Assembly: GCA_017994935.1 (NCBI GenBank)
Contig: JAGOJU010000015.1
Span: forward strand, 1-64,000
Source: Opitutaceae bacterium
GTDB lineage: Bacteria > Verrucomicrobiota > Verrucomicrobiia > Opitutales > Opitutaceae
Direction: 5' to 3'
Length of the DNA: 64,000 bases
Under the pieces are notes generated by a model. That model was not told the origin of the DNA. It saw only the letters and a program-made list of their open reading frames with translations, and did no database searches. Made by a program: the position numbers and the translations under genes. Shown here piece after piece: positions 25,532-34,962 of the stretch; position 1 is the stretch's first letter, and every line of letters starts with the position of its first letter.

Positions 25532-26568
25532 TTATTCATCTTCTGCCTGTAGGCAGAAACACGGTCGGCGGCTGCCATGACGCTTTTGTCGTGATGAAGT
25601 GTTCCGTAGAGGGTGAGGGCCATTGCCACTTCCGTGTAGTTCACTCCCTTGCTCTTTCCGGAGAACGGATCGGGCTCCAGACCGACACCGGTACGCGTAT
25701 TGCCCCGGGCATCAACCTCGCCTGAAGGCAGGATCCGCGTCACCTGCCACGCAACTGCAGCTGGCAGCGCGGCTTCAAACTCAGGCAGGTCCAGATGAAG
25801 CGCCAGCACCTGTCCGAAGAGGATGGAGACCACATTGTAGCTTGAATCGCGTCCGCCACGCTCGATGAAAACACCCTCCTTGTCGCGCAGCGTCAGTGCG
25901 TGCGCGATGAGCTGGCGGGACTTGGCGAGCATGCGCGGATCGCCGAGTGCCAGGCCGCAGAGTCCAAATGCCTTTGCGGCAATGATGACACGGTTCACCG
26001 TGTGGCCCACCTTGGGAATGATGGTGTCGTATCCCGCCAGGATGAAGTCAGCGGCGCGTCGAAGCTTGGGAGTCAGGGCGACGAGGCGCTCATGAAAGTG
26101 ATGCTCGTAAGGCGACTGACGGATCACAAGGACGGCGCGCCCGAGCTCCTGCAGGAAAAAATAGGCGGTCTCCACCGCGGCCGGACCTTTCCCGGAAGTG
26201 CTGCCGTTCGGCTTGACGATCGCGTCGAATCCGCCATCGGCGCGCTGGTGGGCAAATGCGACATCGATGCCGCGCCAGCAGTCATCTGCGGAAGCCAGGT
26301 CACCCGCGACCACCGCAGCGATCACTCCCCGGCACGAACCGCGTTGCGGACCCACTTCGATCCAGAATCCGTTTGCGCGATTGCCTCCCGTAAAGCCGTG
26401 GGCATCGGGTTTGTCACCGGCACTGAGAGCCGCCAGGCGTCCGGGCGGAAAGGATCGAAGGATGTCATATTCGCTCACGCCGGTTCGTTCGGCGCCTTTG
26501 GCGGTCACCGCCAACAGCAGGCCGGCAAGGAGGAGGGGGAGTTTGAGGCAGCGGGGAAAAGTCATCAT
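25528..26568 (-). CDS. Secreted alpha/alpha-toroid protein of unknown function
   Basis: This is a 346-residue protein from the ATG at 26568, which overlaps the previous gene's TGA (ATGA). A signal peptide ('LKLPLLLAGLLLAVTAKG') is followed by a helix-rich body with repeats such as 'AFAHQRADGGFDAIV', 'AVETAYFFLQELGRAV', 'HTVNRVIIAAKAFGLCGLAL', 'RDSSYNVVSILFGQVLAL' and 'GVNYTEVAMALTLYGTL'. This pattern suits an (alpha/alpha) toroid as in heparinase-type lyases or GH88/GH105 hydrolases. It echoes the toroid half of its neighbour at 26565-28280. I cannot name the family. An enzyme or binding role in polysaccharide breakdown is inferred from the operon. Confidence 0.6.
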   Translation of the reverse strand: MMTFPRCLKLPLLLAGLLLAVTAKGAERTGVSEYDILRSFPPGRLAALSAGDKPDAHGFTGGNRANGFWIEVGPQRGSCRGVIAAVVAGDLASADDCWRGIDVAFAHQRADGGFDAIVKPNGSTSGKGPAAVETAYFFLQELGRAVLVIRQSPYEHHFHERLVALTPKLRRAADFILAGYDTIIPKVGHTVNRVIIAAKAFGLCGLALGDPRMLAKSRQLIAHALTLRDKEGVFIERGGRDSSYNVVSILFGQVLALHLDLPEFEAALPAAVAWQVTRILPSGEVDARGNTRTGVGLEPDPFSGKSKGVNYTEVAMALTLYGTLHHDKSVMAAADRVSAYRQKMNK

Positions 26569-28280
26569 GATATTTCGAGGGTGATCTTGAAAGGGGTGAG
26601 GCCGGTCAGATAGACACTCTGTCCGTCCCATTTCGGAAGGGCTCCGCGAAGCTGCGTCCACGTGTGTCCCGCCTGACCCGGACCGAAGGAAATCGAGTCA
26701 TCGCCGACCGTGTACCGTCCTGTTCCGGACTTCAGCAGGTAGGCATCAGCGATCCCCTTGACCGGCGTGACTCCCTCCAGTCGGCCACCGTGGCGGAAGG
26801 CGAGTTCGACCGCGACCGGCACGCCGTCGGTGCCGCTCAGCTCGAGCGCGATGCGAAAACGGCCGGATGCCTCTGTAAAGACTGCGCGAGCGAGAAGATG
26901 CTGGACATTGCTCTGTGCACGGGCGGCGCGTCCCCCGACCGCAAGCGTGCCGTTCGGTGCCATGCGCACATGCTCACCTCCTGCGATCTGTTCGCCGGAC
27001 AAAGGCTGAAAATAGGGACCTTCGAGCCGCTGCTCGAGCTGATAGCCTTTGTCGAGGAGCATCAGGCTTTCGCCTGAAAACTGACCCTTTCCAAAAAATG
27101 CGCTGGCACAGCGGACCGCCTCGAGAGCCGCGGCCCCCTTGCGAAACGAAAACAGGGTGGGATTCTGCGCGAGAATCGTGCCGCTGACCGCGCCGCGCCG
27201 GATGCGGGCGAGCTGCGAGGCGGGAAAAACCTTTGCGTAGTTCTCGGGCAGCGGTTGCGGCGCGGGAAGATCTGCCGCGAACTCGGGCTCCTCCAGGAAG
27301 GTCAGCAGTTCCCGGCCCAGCTGATCCTCGGCTGTCCGTTCAATCCGGGCAGCCATGGCTGCGAAGCGACCGTTGTTGTCGAGCCGGGCCAGCGTGCGAT
27401 AGCTGTAGTAGTAGCGGGCCATGCTGCCACGCTGGTACTTGTCCTGTCGCTTCGAAGCCTCGGTCACCACTTCACCATCGGGATGAACGTAGAAGAGTGT
27501 CATCTCCAGATTGCGCCTGACCGGTTCGCGCAGTTCAGGCCGGTCGAGATGGCGCGCGATGGTGAGGAGCGCGCGGTCGACGATGGGCGAGTAGACCGAG
27601 GTGCTTTTTTCGGTGTACTGGCCGTCCCCATCGATGTCGATGGTCTCGGCCAGCCATTGGTCGACACGGGCGACGTAGCGCGGATCGGGGAACTGGGAGT
27701 GAATGCAGGAGAGGGCGGCGCTGACGACCCAGCGGTGGTTCGGAGTGTGCACGCCTCCCGTCAGAAGTGCGTCGCCTGCGCGCCGGAGGAACGTCTCCAG
27801 TTGATCGCGAATCCGCTTTTCTGAAGGATCCGCCTCCCTGCGCAGAAGAGCGGCGAGTGGCCCGATCGACTCGACGACAAAGGCGGTGTCGGGTGGTGAG
27901 TGGAAGTTCGTTGCGACGAGGTCGATCGTGCCGTCCGCGTGCTGTTTCTCCAGGAGAAATGCCGCGGCGCGCTCGATCGAGGCGAGCAATGAGGGATCGC
28001 GGTGGTACTTGGATCCGGGCGCGTGGCGGGCGGTGGCGAGCACCGTGACCAGTCGCGCCGCATCGTGGGCGTTCGGTATGCCATAGGCGTCGACGACGAC
28101 CCCACGGCTACCCTGTTGCCGCAGCAGGTCTGGGATGAGGGCGTCGTTGGCGGCGGTGAGCCTTGCCTGGAGGGGCGAAATCGAGGAGGGAGCGGCCGAT
28201 CTGGCATTGGCGCGCGCGAGACCGAGCGCACCAAGCGAAACCGCCGAGGCCGTGGAAATCAGGAAGGAGCGGCGATGCAT
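26565..28280 (-). CDS. Tat-exported toroid/beta-sandwich protein, possible polysaccharide lyase
   Basis: This is a 571-residue protein from the ATG at 28280. 'HRRSFLISTASAVSLGALGLARANA' is a likely Tat signal (twin Arg then F-L). Residues ~50-350 look helical/toroidal ('RAAAFLLEKQHADGTIDL', 'PNHRWVVSAALSCIHSQFPD', 'STSVYSPIVDRALLTIARHL', 'MARYYYSYRTLARL'), and residues ~370-571 are beta-rich. That layout fits heparinase II/III or alginate-lyase-type enzymes, whose active sites use Asn, His, Tyr and Arg; the 'NHRW' and 'YYYSYR' segments are candidates. No family can be assigned firmly. It follows the TonB receptor by 99 bases and is coupled to the toroid gene by ATGA. Confidence 0.6.
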   Translation of the reverse strand: MHRRSFLISTASAVSLGALGLARANARSAAPSSISPLQARLTAANDALIPDLLRQQGSRGVVVDAYGIPNAHDAARLVTVLATARHAPGSKYHRDPSLLASIERAAAFLLEKQHADGTIDLVATNFHSPPDTAFVVESIGPLAALLRREADPSEKRIRDQLETFLRRAGDALLTGGVHTPNHRWVVSAALSCIHSQFPDPRYVARVDQWLAETIDIDGDGQYTEKSTSVYSPIVDRALLTIARHLDRPELREPVRRNLEMTLFYVHPDGEVVTEASKRQDKYQRGSMARYYYSYRTLARLDNNGRFAAMAARIERTAEDQLGRELLTFLEEPEFAADLPAPQPLPENYAKVFPASQLARIRRGAVSGTILAQNPTLFSFRKGAAALEAVRCASAFFGKGQFSGESLMLLDKGYQLEQRLEGPYFQPLSGEQIAGGEHVRMAPNGTLAVGGRAARAQSNVQHLLARAVFTEASGRFRIALELSGTDGVPVAVELAFRHGGRLEGVTPVKGIADAYLLKSGTGRYTVGDDSISFGPGQAGHTWTQLRGALPKWDGQSVYLTGLTPFKITLEIS

Positions 28281-28379
28281 GGAAAAGGGCGGATGTGGAC
28301 AAGGATGCGGCACTCTCTCACGTTGTCACGAAGCATGACACGAAATACGCCTGTCACGCCTGCCCCGGAAAAACTCGGA

Positions 28380-31300
28380 TCAGAAGTCCAGCGTCGTCGT
28401 CAGGATGAAGAGGCGTGGATCGATGATGCGGAACGAGGTGGGGCGGCCGAGCGGATCGACCGCGACAGGCTGGAGGCGTCCGTTCTCGAAGGCATTGCGG
28501 ACGTTCAACTGGGTGCGGACCCGGATGCGGTCGTTGGACAGCTTGAAGCGATAGGCCAGGCTGAAGTCGACATAGGTGCGGGCCTTGTCGAAGACAGGCT
28601 TGTCAGGATCGAGTTCGAGGATGACGCCATTCTCCGGTGCGCGGCCGAGGTAGCCGATGGCGGACTTGTCCTCCCAGCGGACAGCGCCGCCGATGCTCCA
28701 GTTGCGAAGGCGTCCCTCGGTGAAATCGTAGTTGGTGAGGGCGTTCCATCGCCACTCACGGATTTGCGCGCGCGATTTCCCGTCGTTGGCCACCTCGAAA
28801 AGGTAGGGTGCGCGGATGGAGCCCAGCCATTGGTTCATGGCGTAGTTGCTGTTGGCATTCCACCAGAGGTTTCCCTGGTCGTCCTTTGCGGACATCCACA
28901 CGGGCAGGCGACGCTCGAAATAGGCTTCCAGGTCACCACCGATGTTTGAATCGACCGACTTCTGCTGGGCGGCGTTGAACTTGATTCGCCAGTTGGGCCG
29001 CGGATTGTAGATTGCTTCCAGCTCCCAGCCCTTGGATTCGCGGTCGCCGGCCACACCGACGGCGCCGGTGAGGTCGGTCTGACGGAGGAAGGCGGGGTCG
29101 AGCTTGACCAGCTCGGTAGCCGCCTTGTCGTAGATCTGGTCTTCGCTGGCCGTGATGCCCTGCTGCTGGTAGCGCGCGCGGATCACGCCGATGGCCCAGC
29201 CCAGAAAGGACTGCGGAGTCTGCTGGCGTCCTCCTTCGAGAACATGCGTGCGGGATCCGACCGTGCCGAGCTGACTGAGACGTGCGCCGAGTTCCTTGAC
29301 CTCGTAGCGATTGATGCGCAGGGCGAGCTTCCCGTCGAGCAGCGTCACACCGATGCCGAAATCCTGTCCCTTGCTGGTGGGATTCGGCATCTGGATTCCG
29401 TTGATGTCATAGCGGATCGCCTCGGGAGAGAAACTGTCGGCCCAGTTGTAGTAGAAGCGGAGCCACGGCGTGGCCTTCGCGACCAGACCAAGTGTGTAGG
29501 TGTCGCCCTTCTCGACGGCATCGGCCGTGGGAAAATTCTTCAGGGCGCTGGAGTCGGCCGTGTAGAAGCCGGATGCGGCATCGATCGTCCATGCATCAGA
29601 CGTGTTGCTGCCCTGTTCGTCGCGGCGGTAGCCTGCGGTGGCAACCAGACGATCATCGATGAACGAGCCCTGGTAGGTGACGTTTGCCGACTCGATGTAG
29701 CGCGTGCGTGTCCGCGTATTGCTGATCGGCACCTCGTCCAGTCTCGCCTGTTCGGTAACCCACTGGTTGGTCTGGGCGTTGAACCAGGTGAAGGGGTAGG
29801 TGCCGGCCAGGTTGGCGATGGAGGTCGGGGCGTAGTCGACATTCTGGCCCTGCTTGTTGCCGAGATAGTACTGGAAGTAGGTGGTCGTTGACGCGGAACG
29901 GTTCGAAGGGGTGATCCAAGCATGATCCGATGCGATGAAGTCGTTGTAGCGGTAGTTCACGCTCTCCTGGCTGCGACGCTCGGCGTGGAGGTTGAGACGT
30001 TGCCTGCCGAGAAAATCGAATCGGTTGTCCCGCGACTCCGGAGTGAACTGATAGACAAGGTCCCCGCTGAAGGTCTCCTCGTACTCGGGAGTGCGGAGCA
30101 CGAGGGGACTTGCCGCCCCCACGTATGGACGGAGGAAGTTCTTGTTGGGGGAGCCATCGAGCAGGCGCTCGTTGACGTCGACAAAGATGATGGTGTCGTT
30201 TTCGCCGATCATGTCCCGCTCGTAGCGCTCGAAATCCTGGCGGAAGTAGCCGGCGCGGGCGGCGAGCAGGTGTCGGGGAGTTTCGATGAGGAACTGCTCG
30301 AATTCGACCATGTAGGTCGTGGCATCGTCCTTCACATAGTTTGGTGCCACGTAATTGATGCTGGACCAGTCGTAGAGCGACTTGTCGGAGACACCGGGTT
30401 CGAAGAACAGAGGGAAGTTCGTCTTGTCTCTGCGGAGGTCGGTGCCGCTCTGGAGAAGGCGCAGGTCGGTTGTCCAGCGGCGCGGAGTGGGCGTACCGGC
30501 GAGGCTGCCCGTGCGATTGACCCCCCAATAGCTGACGGAGCCATCGGATTCGACGAAGAGAGGGGTGCGCTGATAGAAATTGTTGCCCTGTGCCCAGAGC
30601 CCGGCGGGCAGGCTGCTGTCACGGGAGGCAGGGTAGGGACCCGAGGTGGTGCCATTGGAAAGGGTGACCATCCGGGTCACGGGATTCCATGTCGGCTGCC
30701 CTGCAGCCTGCCAGTCGGTGATGGTCTGGCGCGGGGTGAGGGCGTTGGGGCGCTGGGCTTCGTTGCGGTAGGACTCGACCGAGGCCTTGAGCGTGGTGCG
30801 CCGGAACGGCTGGTAGAACAGCGAGAACTGGCCGCGCCGGATCTCTTCGCGCGAGGGTTCGAGTTCGAATCCCTTGTCCTCCCAGACGCCGGCGACACGG
30901 ATGGCGAGTTTTTTGTCGATCAGCGGCCTGTTGAAATCGAAGGAGCCGCGATAGCCGCCGCGGTCGTCGACCCGGAAGGTGACGGAGGAAATGTTGCGGG
31001 AGGTGCGGGCGTAGGCGGGAACGAGATTGACGGCGCCCGAGCCGGAACCGAGGCCGAAGATGTTGGAATTGGGTCCCCGGGAGATTTCGATCGCCTCGAT
31101 GTTGTAGAGGTCGAGAGGGATGTTGCGGTTGCTGGCGAAATTTCCGATGGCCACATTGGCGGAACCGAGACCGCGGATCCGATTGGAGGTCTGCGGGCTG
31201 GCCTGGATGTCGTCATTGACTCCGCCGTCGCGATTGGGAGTCATCGCGGTGAATTGCCCGGTGCCCTCGGTGCTCGCCTCGTAGAGGAAGACGTCATTGA

Positions 31301-31589
31301 TGTCGTTCGCAGCGGTGTCCTCCAGCTGCAGCTTGGTGACAACCGTGATCGACGACGCGATGTCCTCGAGGTTCGTGTTGAGACGGGTGCCGGAAAGGGC
31401 GTTGGTGGCGAGATAGCCACGATCGCTCGTGGTGACGGTGAACGGTGAGAGATGAATCGCCTCATCCTCCTCCGGTTTTGCGGTTGAGGATGCGGTCTGC
31501 TGAGCGGAAAGGTTGCAGATCAGCAGGAAGGCAGCTGACAACGAAGGGATGAGGGGACGGAGGAACGGGTTGGAGGACGGCATGGTCAT
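28380..31589 (-). CDS. TonB-dependent outer-membrane receptor
   Basis: This is a 1069-residue outer-membrane beta-barrel receptor with a signal peptide to about residue 29. An 'EAIHLSPFTV' TonB-box-like segment follows, then the plug ('NALSGTRLNTNLEDIASSITVVT', 'VAIGNFASNRNIPLDLYNIEAIEISRGPNSNIFGLGSGSGAVNLV', in pieces). The barrel ends with Phe in 'RLFILTTTLDF'. It lacks an N-terminal STN domain. Such receptors in Opitutaceae number in dozens per genome and import oligosaccharides or chelates using TonB energy. It heads a minus-strand operon with two toroid proteins and a sulfatase, so an oligosaccharide ligand is likely. No SusD-like lipoprotein is adjacent. Confidence 0.95.
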   Translation of the reverse strand: MTMPSSNPFLRPLIPSLSAAFLLICNLSAQQTASSTAKPEEDEAIHLSPFTVTTSDRGYLATNALSGTRLNTNLEDIASSITVVTKLQLEDTAANDINDVFLYEASTEGTGQFTAMTPNRDGGVNDDIQASPQTSNRIRGLGSANVAIGNFASNRNIPLDLYNIEAIEISRGPNSNIFGLGSGSGAVNLVPAYARTSRNISSVTFRVDDRGGYRGSFDFNRPLIDKKLAIRVAGVWEDKGFELEPSREEIRRGQFSLFYQPFRRTTLKASVESYRNEAQRPNALTPRQTITDWQAAGQPTWNPVTRMVTLSNGTTSGPYPASRDSSLPAGLWAQGNNFYQRTPLFVESDGSVSYWGVNRTGSLAGTPTPRRWTTDLRLLQSGTDLRRDKTNFPLFFEPGVSDKSLYDWSSINYVAPNYVKDDATTYMVEFEQFLIETPRHLLAARAGYFRQDFERYERDMIGENDTIIFVDVNERLLDGSPNKNFLRPYVGAASPLVLRTPEYEETFSGDLVYQFTPESRDNRFDFLGRQRLNLHAERRSQESVNYRYNDFIASDHAWITPSNRSASTTTYFQYYLGNKQGQNVDYAPTSIANLAGTYPFTWFNAQTNQWVTEQARLDEVPISNTRTRTRYIESANVTYQGSFIDDRLVATAGYRRDEQGSNTSDAWTIDAASGFYTADSSALKNFPTADAVEKGDTYTLGLVAKATPWLRFYYNWADSFSPEAIRYDINGIQMPNPTSKGQDFGIGVTLLDGKLALRINRYEVKELGARLSQLGTVGSRTHVLEGGRQQTPQSFLGWAIGVIRARYQQQGITASEDQIYDKAATELVKLDPAFLRQTDLTGAVGVAGDRESKGWELEAIYNPRPNWRIKFNAAQQKSVDSNIGGDLEAYFERRLPVWMSAKDDQGNLWWNANSNYAMNQWLGSIRAPYLFEVANDGKSRAQIREWRWNALTNYDFTEGRLRNWSIGGAVRWEDKSAIGYLGRAPENGVILELDPDKPVFDKARTYVDFSLAYRFKLSNDRIRVRTQLNVRNAFENGRLQPVAVDPLGRPTSFRIIDPRLFILTTTLDF

Positions 31590-31678
31590 GGCGTGAAGGT
31601 TTAAGGGATGACTTCCGACAGCGGGGTGCGGCTTCTCGTCACCATGGAAGCCCTCCGTTTCGTGTCAGGCACGCGGTG

Positions 31679-31693
31679 TTGCAAGCGTTGCAA
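31679..31693. promoter_or_regulatory. Palindrome TTGCAAGCGTTGCAA before the TonB receptor gene
   Basis: This near-palindrome lies 90 bases before the receptor's ATG, in a 212-base gap (31590-31801). TGCAA and TTGCA arms flank GCG, a form seen in LacI/GalR-type operators. It differs from the CTGAAATCGTTCAG sites of the neighbouring regulon. The rest of the gap shows no gene. Confidence 0.3.
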
Positions 31694-31801
31694 TTGTTCG
31701 CCAGACAAGCGCTCGATCTGCGTCGCCAAGCGACGCGACATCTGAATGGGGAACATGCATCACCCACCGGCTGGTTGGAATTTCCATGCCGGGAAAGCCA
31801 G

Positions 31802-33661
31802 CTATGGCGGTGGAACGAGGGGGCGGAGAAGCGCGAATGGGGGTTCCAGGCCGGCGTTCTCAATGATGGTGCGGGCTGATTCCGGCCAGCGTTGACCAGG
31901 CCTGACATGGGCTGGCTCGATGCGATTGTCCGTTCCATCGTTGCGAAGCGCAGCCGTGTCGGTGTGGTTCTGCACAATAGTGTTACCCCGGATGTTGGGA
32001 TTCCAGATGAAGAGCCAGCGGAGGGCGTGGGAGACGACGTTGTCGTGGATGAGCAGACCCTCGGTGAACTGATCGGGATAGATCGCGCCCCCGGCCTTGG
32101 TGTTGGCGTCAGGCGGCAGCATGTATTCGACAAAGTTGAAGGCGATCTCGCTGCCTGGCTGGCGATCGGTCGTGTAGATGCCGCCGCCGTCATCGAGGCG
32201 CAGCATGAAGCGGCTGATGCGGTTGTGGAGGATGCGGTTGTGACCGGTGCCTTCGGGTGCGGGCGGATTTCCCCAGCCCCAGCCTACGCTGATGCCTGTG
32301 TAGGGGATGTCCGAAATCTCGTTGTGCGCGATGATAGTCTCGCTGGTATAGTAGGCGAGGATCGCCACGGAGCCGAAGTAATCTTCGCCGATGCGCGTCA
32401 TGAAGTTATTGGCAATTATATTGCGTCGTGGAATCATGCGGGCGCTGGCAGGTCGGGCAGCGTCGTTTCCGAGTTCGATGCCTCCGCCGGCAAGATCCGC
32501 GAATGCATTGCCTTCGATCCTGTTGTCGTCGCCCGTGACGAACTGCACGCCGGTGCCGCCAAGGTGGGAAAAGCGGCACGCTCTCACGGTGATGTGGTCG
32601 GCGAAGGTGGCCTGGATCGCAGCAGGCACGCGGTCTTTGCGCTGTTGGTGACGATATTGGGGGTCAGCGGCGCCGGCGAGATCGGCCGGCACGAGCGAAT
32701 TGGCCTGCACGTCGACAAATCCCGCGCGGTCCGGTCGCGTCCAGCCGGTGTGGGCGAAAATGAGGCCCTCGAAACGCAGGTGCTGTACAGGCGCCGCCAA
32801 GGTGCCGGCGAGTACGATGACGTTTTCCAGTTCGGGACGTATGACGGTCGCGCGAGCCATCTCCTCACCGGGGCGCGGACGGTAGCGCAGGATGCCGGCG
32901 ACGCGGTCGAGGTGAAACTCACCCTGGGCATCGAGAAACTCCTGGGCATTCTCCAGCCAGTAGCGACGCTTGAGATAGACGCGGTCGCCCTGGGGCTGCC
33001 TCGTGACGCCTTCCCATTCAAGCGAGTTGATCACGGCACGCACCTTGTCGCCATGCTCCTCGGTACGTGAGATGCGCAGACGCTTGTGCATCCAGGCAAT
33101 GAGGACGGAGACCTCGATCTCGTCGGATCGAAACATGACGTCAGCCAGTTCGCTGCGGGGCAGTTCAAAGCCGTCGGCCTGCCTTTCCGATGCGAATTCG
33201 AACATCTGTCCGGGGTTGGGACGGCGAGCGCGCACGGTGCGCAGGCCGTTGACCCAAAGCTGGCGGAAATCGACATTCCGACCGACCTCCGTTCGATATT
33301 GTCCCTTGGTTTCACTCGACCACCCGCCGATGATCCGACCAGCGCTAAGCACCACTTTGGCTCCGGGGGCGGCACGATAAACCACTTCAGCATCACGCCG
33401 GCCCGAATCCGCAGGTTCAAAACGGACCGGGGCGGCAAGTTCGTAAGTGCCGCCGCTCAGTTCAACGACCACATCGCCTTCGATGGAGGGATGTCTCGTC
33501 AGGTGGTCGCGCACGGCCTTCCTCGCACGGTCGAGTGTGGCAAAGGGCCGGTCGGCGCTGCCGTCGTGAGCATCGTTACCTTTCGGAGCAACGTGGAAAA
33601 GGGGATTGGCTTGTGCCTGAAGCAGAGCGGCAAGCAGGAGCAGTGTGGTCACTCGCGTCAT
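31802..33661 (-). CDS. Secreted right-handed beta-helix protein (possible polysaccharide lyase)
   Basis: This is a 619-residue protein. The ATG at 33661 overlaps the MFS stop (ATGA), and a signal peptide ('VTTLLLLAALLQAQA') follows. 'FHVAPKGNDAHDGSADRPFATLDRARKAV' (in pieces) is the DUF1565/beta-helix opening seen in PL- and GH-type right-handed parallel beta-helices. Many rungs follow ('ADHITVRACRFSHLGGTGVQFV', 'DNRIEGNAFADLAGGGIEL', 'ETIIAHNEISDIPYTGISVGWGWG', in pieces). The 'NGLRTVRARRPN' and 'GGWSSETKG' segments recall beta-helix proteins with GH110/GH120-like organisation, where alpha-galactosidases also occur. The catalytic residues are not clear. It is the last gene of the LacI-regulated minus-strand operon. 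Confidence 0.82.
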   Translation of the reverse strand: MTRVTTLLLLAALLQAQANPLFHVAPKGNDAHDGSADRPFATLDRARKAVRDHLTRHPSIEGDVVVELSGGTYELAAPVRFEPADSGRRDAEVVYRAAPGAKVVLSAGRIIGGWSSETKGQYRTEVGRNVDFRQLWVNGLRTVRARRPNPGQMFEFASERQADGFELPRSELADVMFRSDEIEVSVLIAWMHKRLRISRTEEHGDKVRAVINSLEWEGVTRQPQGDRVYLKRRYWLENAQEFLDAQGEFHLDRVAGILRYRPRPGEEMARATVIRPELENVIVLAGTLAAPVQHLRFEGLIFAHTGWTRPDRAGFVDVQANSLVPADLAGAADPQYRHQQRKDRVPAAIQATFADHITVRACRFSHLGGTGVQFVTGDDNRIEGNAFADLAGGGIELGNDAARPASARMIPRRNIIANNFMTRIGEDYFGSVAILAYYTSETIIAHNEISDIPYTGISVGWGWGNPPAPEGTGHNRILHNRISRFMLRLDDGGGIYTTDRQPGSEIAFNFVEYMLPPDANTKAGGAIYPDQFTEGLLIHDNVVSHALRWLFIWNPNIRGNTIVQNHTDTAALRNDGTDNRIEPAHVRPGQRWPESARTIIENAGLEPPFALLRPLVPPP

Positions 33662-34878
33662 GTGGTGACGAGAGCAGAGAGTTTCGACCTGGCACGCCAC
33701 AGCATGACGGCGGCGAGCGGGTGAAGGCAGGCGAGACCGACGAAAACTGGCACATAGCCTGCGCGGTCGATGAGGGGACCGGCGAGAGCGTTTGCGACCA
33801 GGCCGCCAGTGGCTCCGGTGGCGCCAAGCAGGCCGGTGATCGTCGCTGCAGAGGTCTTTGGAAAGATGTCTGCGACCAGCATGCTCTGGCCGAAAAACCA
33901 GATCTGGCAGACCATCGCCACGAGCGAAATCATTACGAGTGCCAGGGCAATGTTGGGTGCAAAGGTCGTGAACGCGCCGATAGGTGCGATCGTGGCCATG
34001 ATCGCAAACATGCCGACTCGTACCTTTACCGGTGAGATGCCGCGGCGGACATACCGGTCGGCGGTCCATCCGGCTGCGACCACCGCAAGGGAGCCGAGGA
34101 TTGATGGGATGGGCCCAAGCCAGCCGAGCTGCGCCAAGGTAAGCCCAAGCCTTTCCTGAAGATAGCCTGGCAGCCAGGAGAGGTGAAAATACCAGACCGG
34201 ATCGGTCATCGCGCGCGTGGCCAGCAGCAGCCAAACCCGCCGGTCCTGCAGGATCACTCGGATCGAGGGCGGCACGCACACGGGCTCATCCTCAATATTG
34301 CAGTCCGGCGGGTTGCGGTCGGACGCATACCACGCCGCTGCGAGCGCGAGGCCGATGATGCCCGGGACAATGAAGGCCCAGTGCCAGTTCCAATGGAGGG
34401 AAACCTGGGCCACTAGTGGCGGGGCCAGGATTGCCCCGGCAGTCATGCAAGGACTTAGCAGGCTCCATGCGAAGGCGCGCCGTTCCTTCGGAAACCACGT
34501 CATCATGACGCGAGTGATTGCTGGAAACGCTCCGGGCTCCGCAGCGCCGAGCAGCGCGCGGGATGCCGCGAGCTGGCCAAAGGTTCGAGACAGTCCGCTC
34601 AAAATGTTGGCCGCCGACCAAACTCCCGTGAAAAGGCACAGGCTTAGTCGGGTCCCGAAGCGATCCACCAGCCGGCCTCCCAGGATGTAGAAGACGACGT
34701 AGGGCACCATGAACGCCGTCAGGAGCCAGGAGTAGTGTGTGTCGGTCAGCCCGAGCCCGGTCTTGAGTGTTGCCTTGAGGATGGAGAGCGTCTGACGGTC
34801 CAGGTAGTTGAGCAGGCCGATGCCGAACAGGAGTGCGAGCAACAGCCAGCTTCGGCGGCCGAGGCTGGGGATGGACAT
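33658..34878 (-). CDS. MFS transporter, anion:cation symporter (hexuronate) type
   Basis: This is a 406-residue protein with about 12 membrane helices. 'GIGLLNYLDRQTLSILKATLK' is the opening helix typical of the ACS family (ExuT/GudP-like), and 'GGRLVDRFGTRLSL' is the loop 2-3 MFS signature. 'PGAFPAITRVMMTWFPKERRAFA' matches the ACS family signature. It imports organic anions such as hexuronates. It is paralogous to the carrier at 51436-52683. It is encoded between the LacI gene (84 bases after it) and the beta-helix protein (ATGA overlap), which suggests an acidic sugar as substrate of this locus. Confidence 0.93.
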   Translation of the reverse strand: MSIPSLGRRSWLLLALLFGIGLLNYLDRQTLSILKATLKTGLGLTDTHYSWLLTAFMVPYVVFYILGGRLVDRFGTRLSLCLFTGVWSAANILSGLSRTFGQLAASRALLGAAEPGAFPAITRVMMTWFPKERRAFAWSLLSPCMTAGAILAPPLVAQVSLHWNWHWAFIVPGIIGLALAAAWYASDRNPPDCNIEDEPVCVPPSIRVILQDRRVWLLLATRAMTDPVWYFHLSWLPGYLQERLGLTLAQLGWLGPIPSILGSLAVVAAGWTADRYVRRGISPVKVRVGMFAIMATIAPIGAFTTFAPNIALALVMISLVAMVCQIWFFGQSMLVADIFPKTSAATITGLLGATGATGGLVANALAGPLIDRAGYVPVFVGLACLHPLAAVMLWRARSKLSALVTT

Positions 34879-34962
34879 GGGAAAAGGCGCCGCGGAAGGT
34901 GGCGCAACGCGTGAGCAAGGGAGGAAATGGCTTACGAGCGAAGCATGTGCTGTTGAAACCGT

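Noticed and set aside
33662-34279. Upstream 206-codon extension of the beta-helix protein frame
   Set aside because: It overlaps the MFS gene out of frame and is Arg/His-rich noise. The ATG at 33661 with signal peptide and ATGA overlap is the true start.
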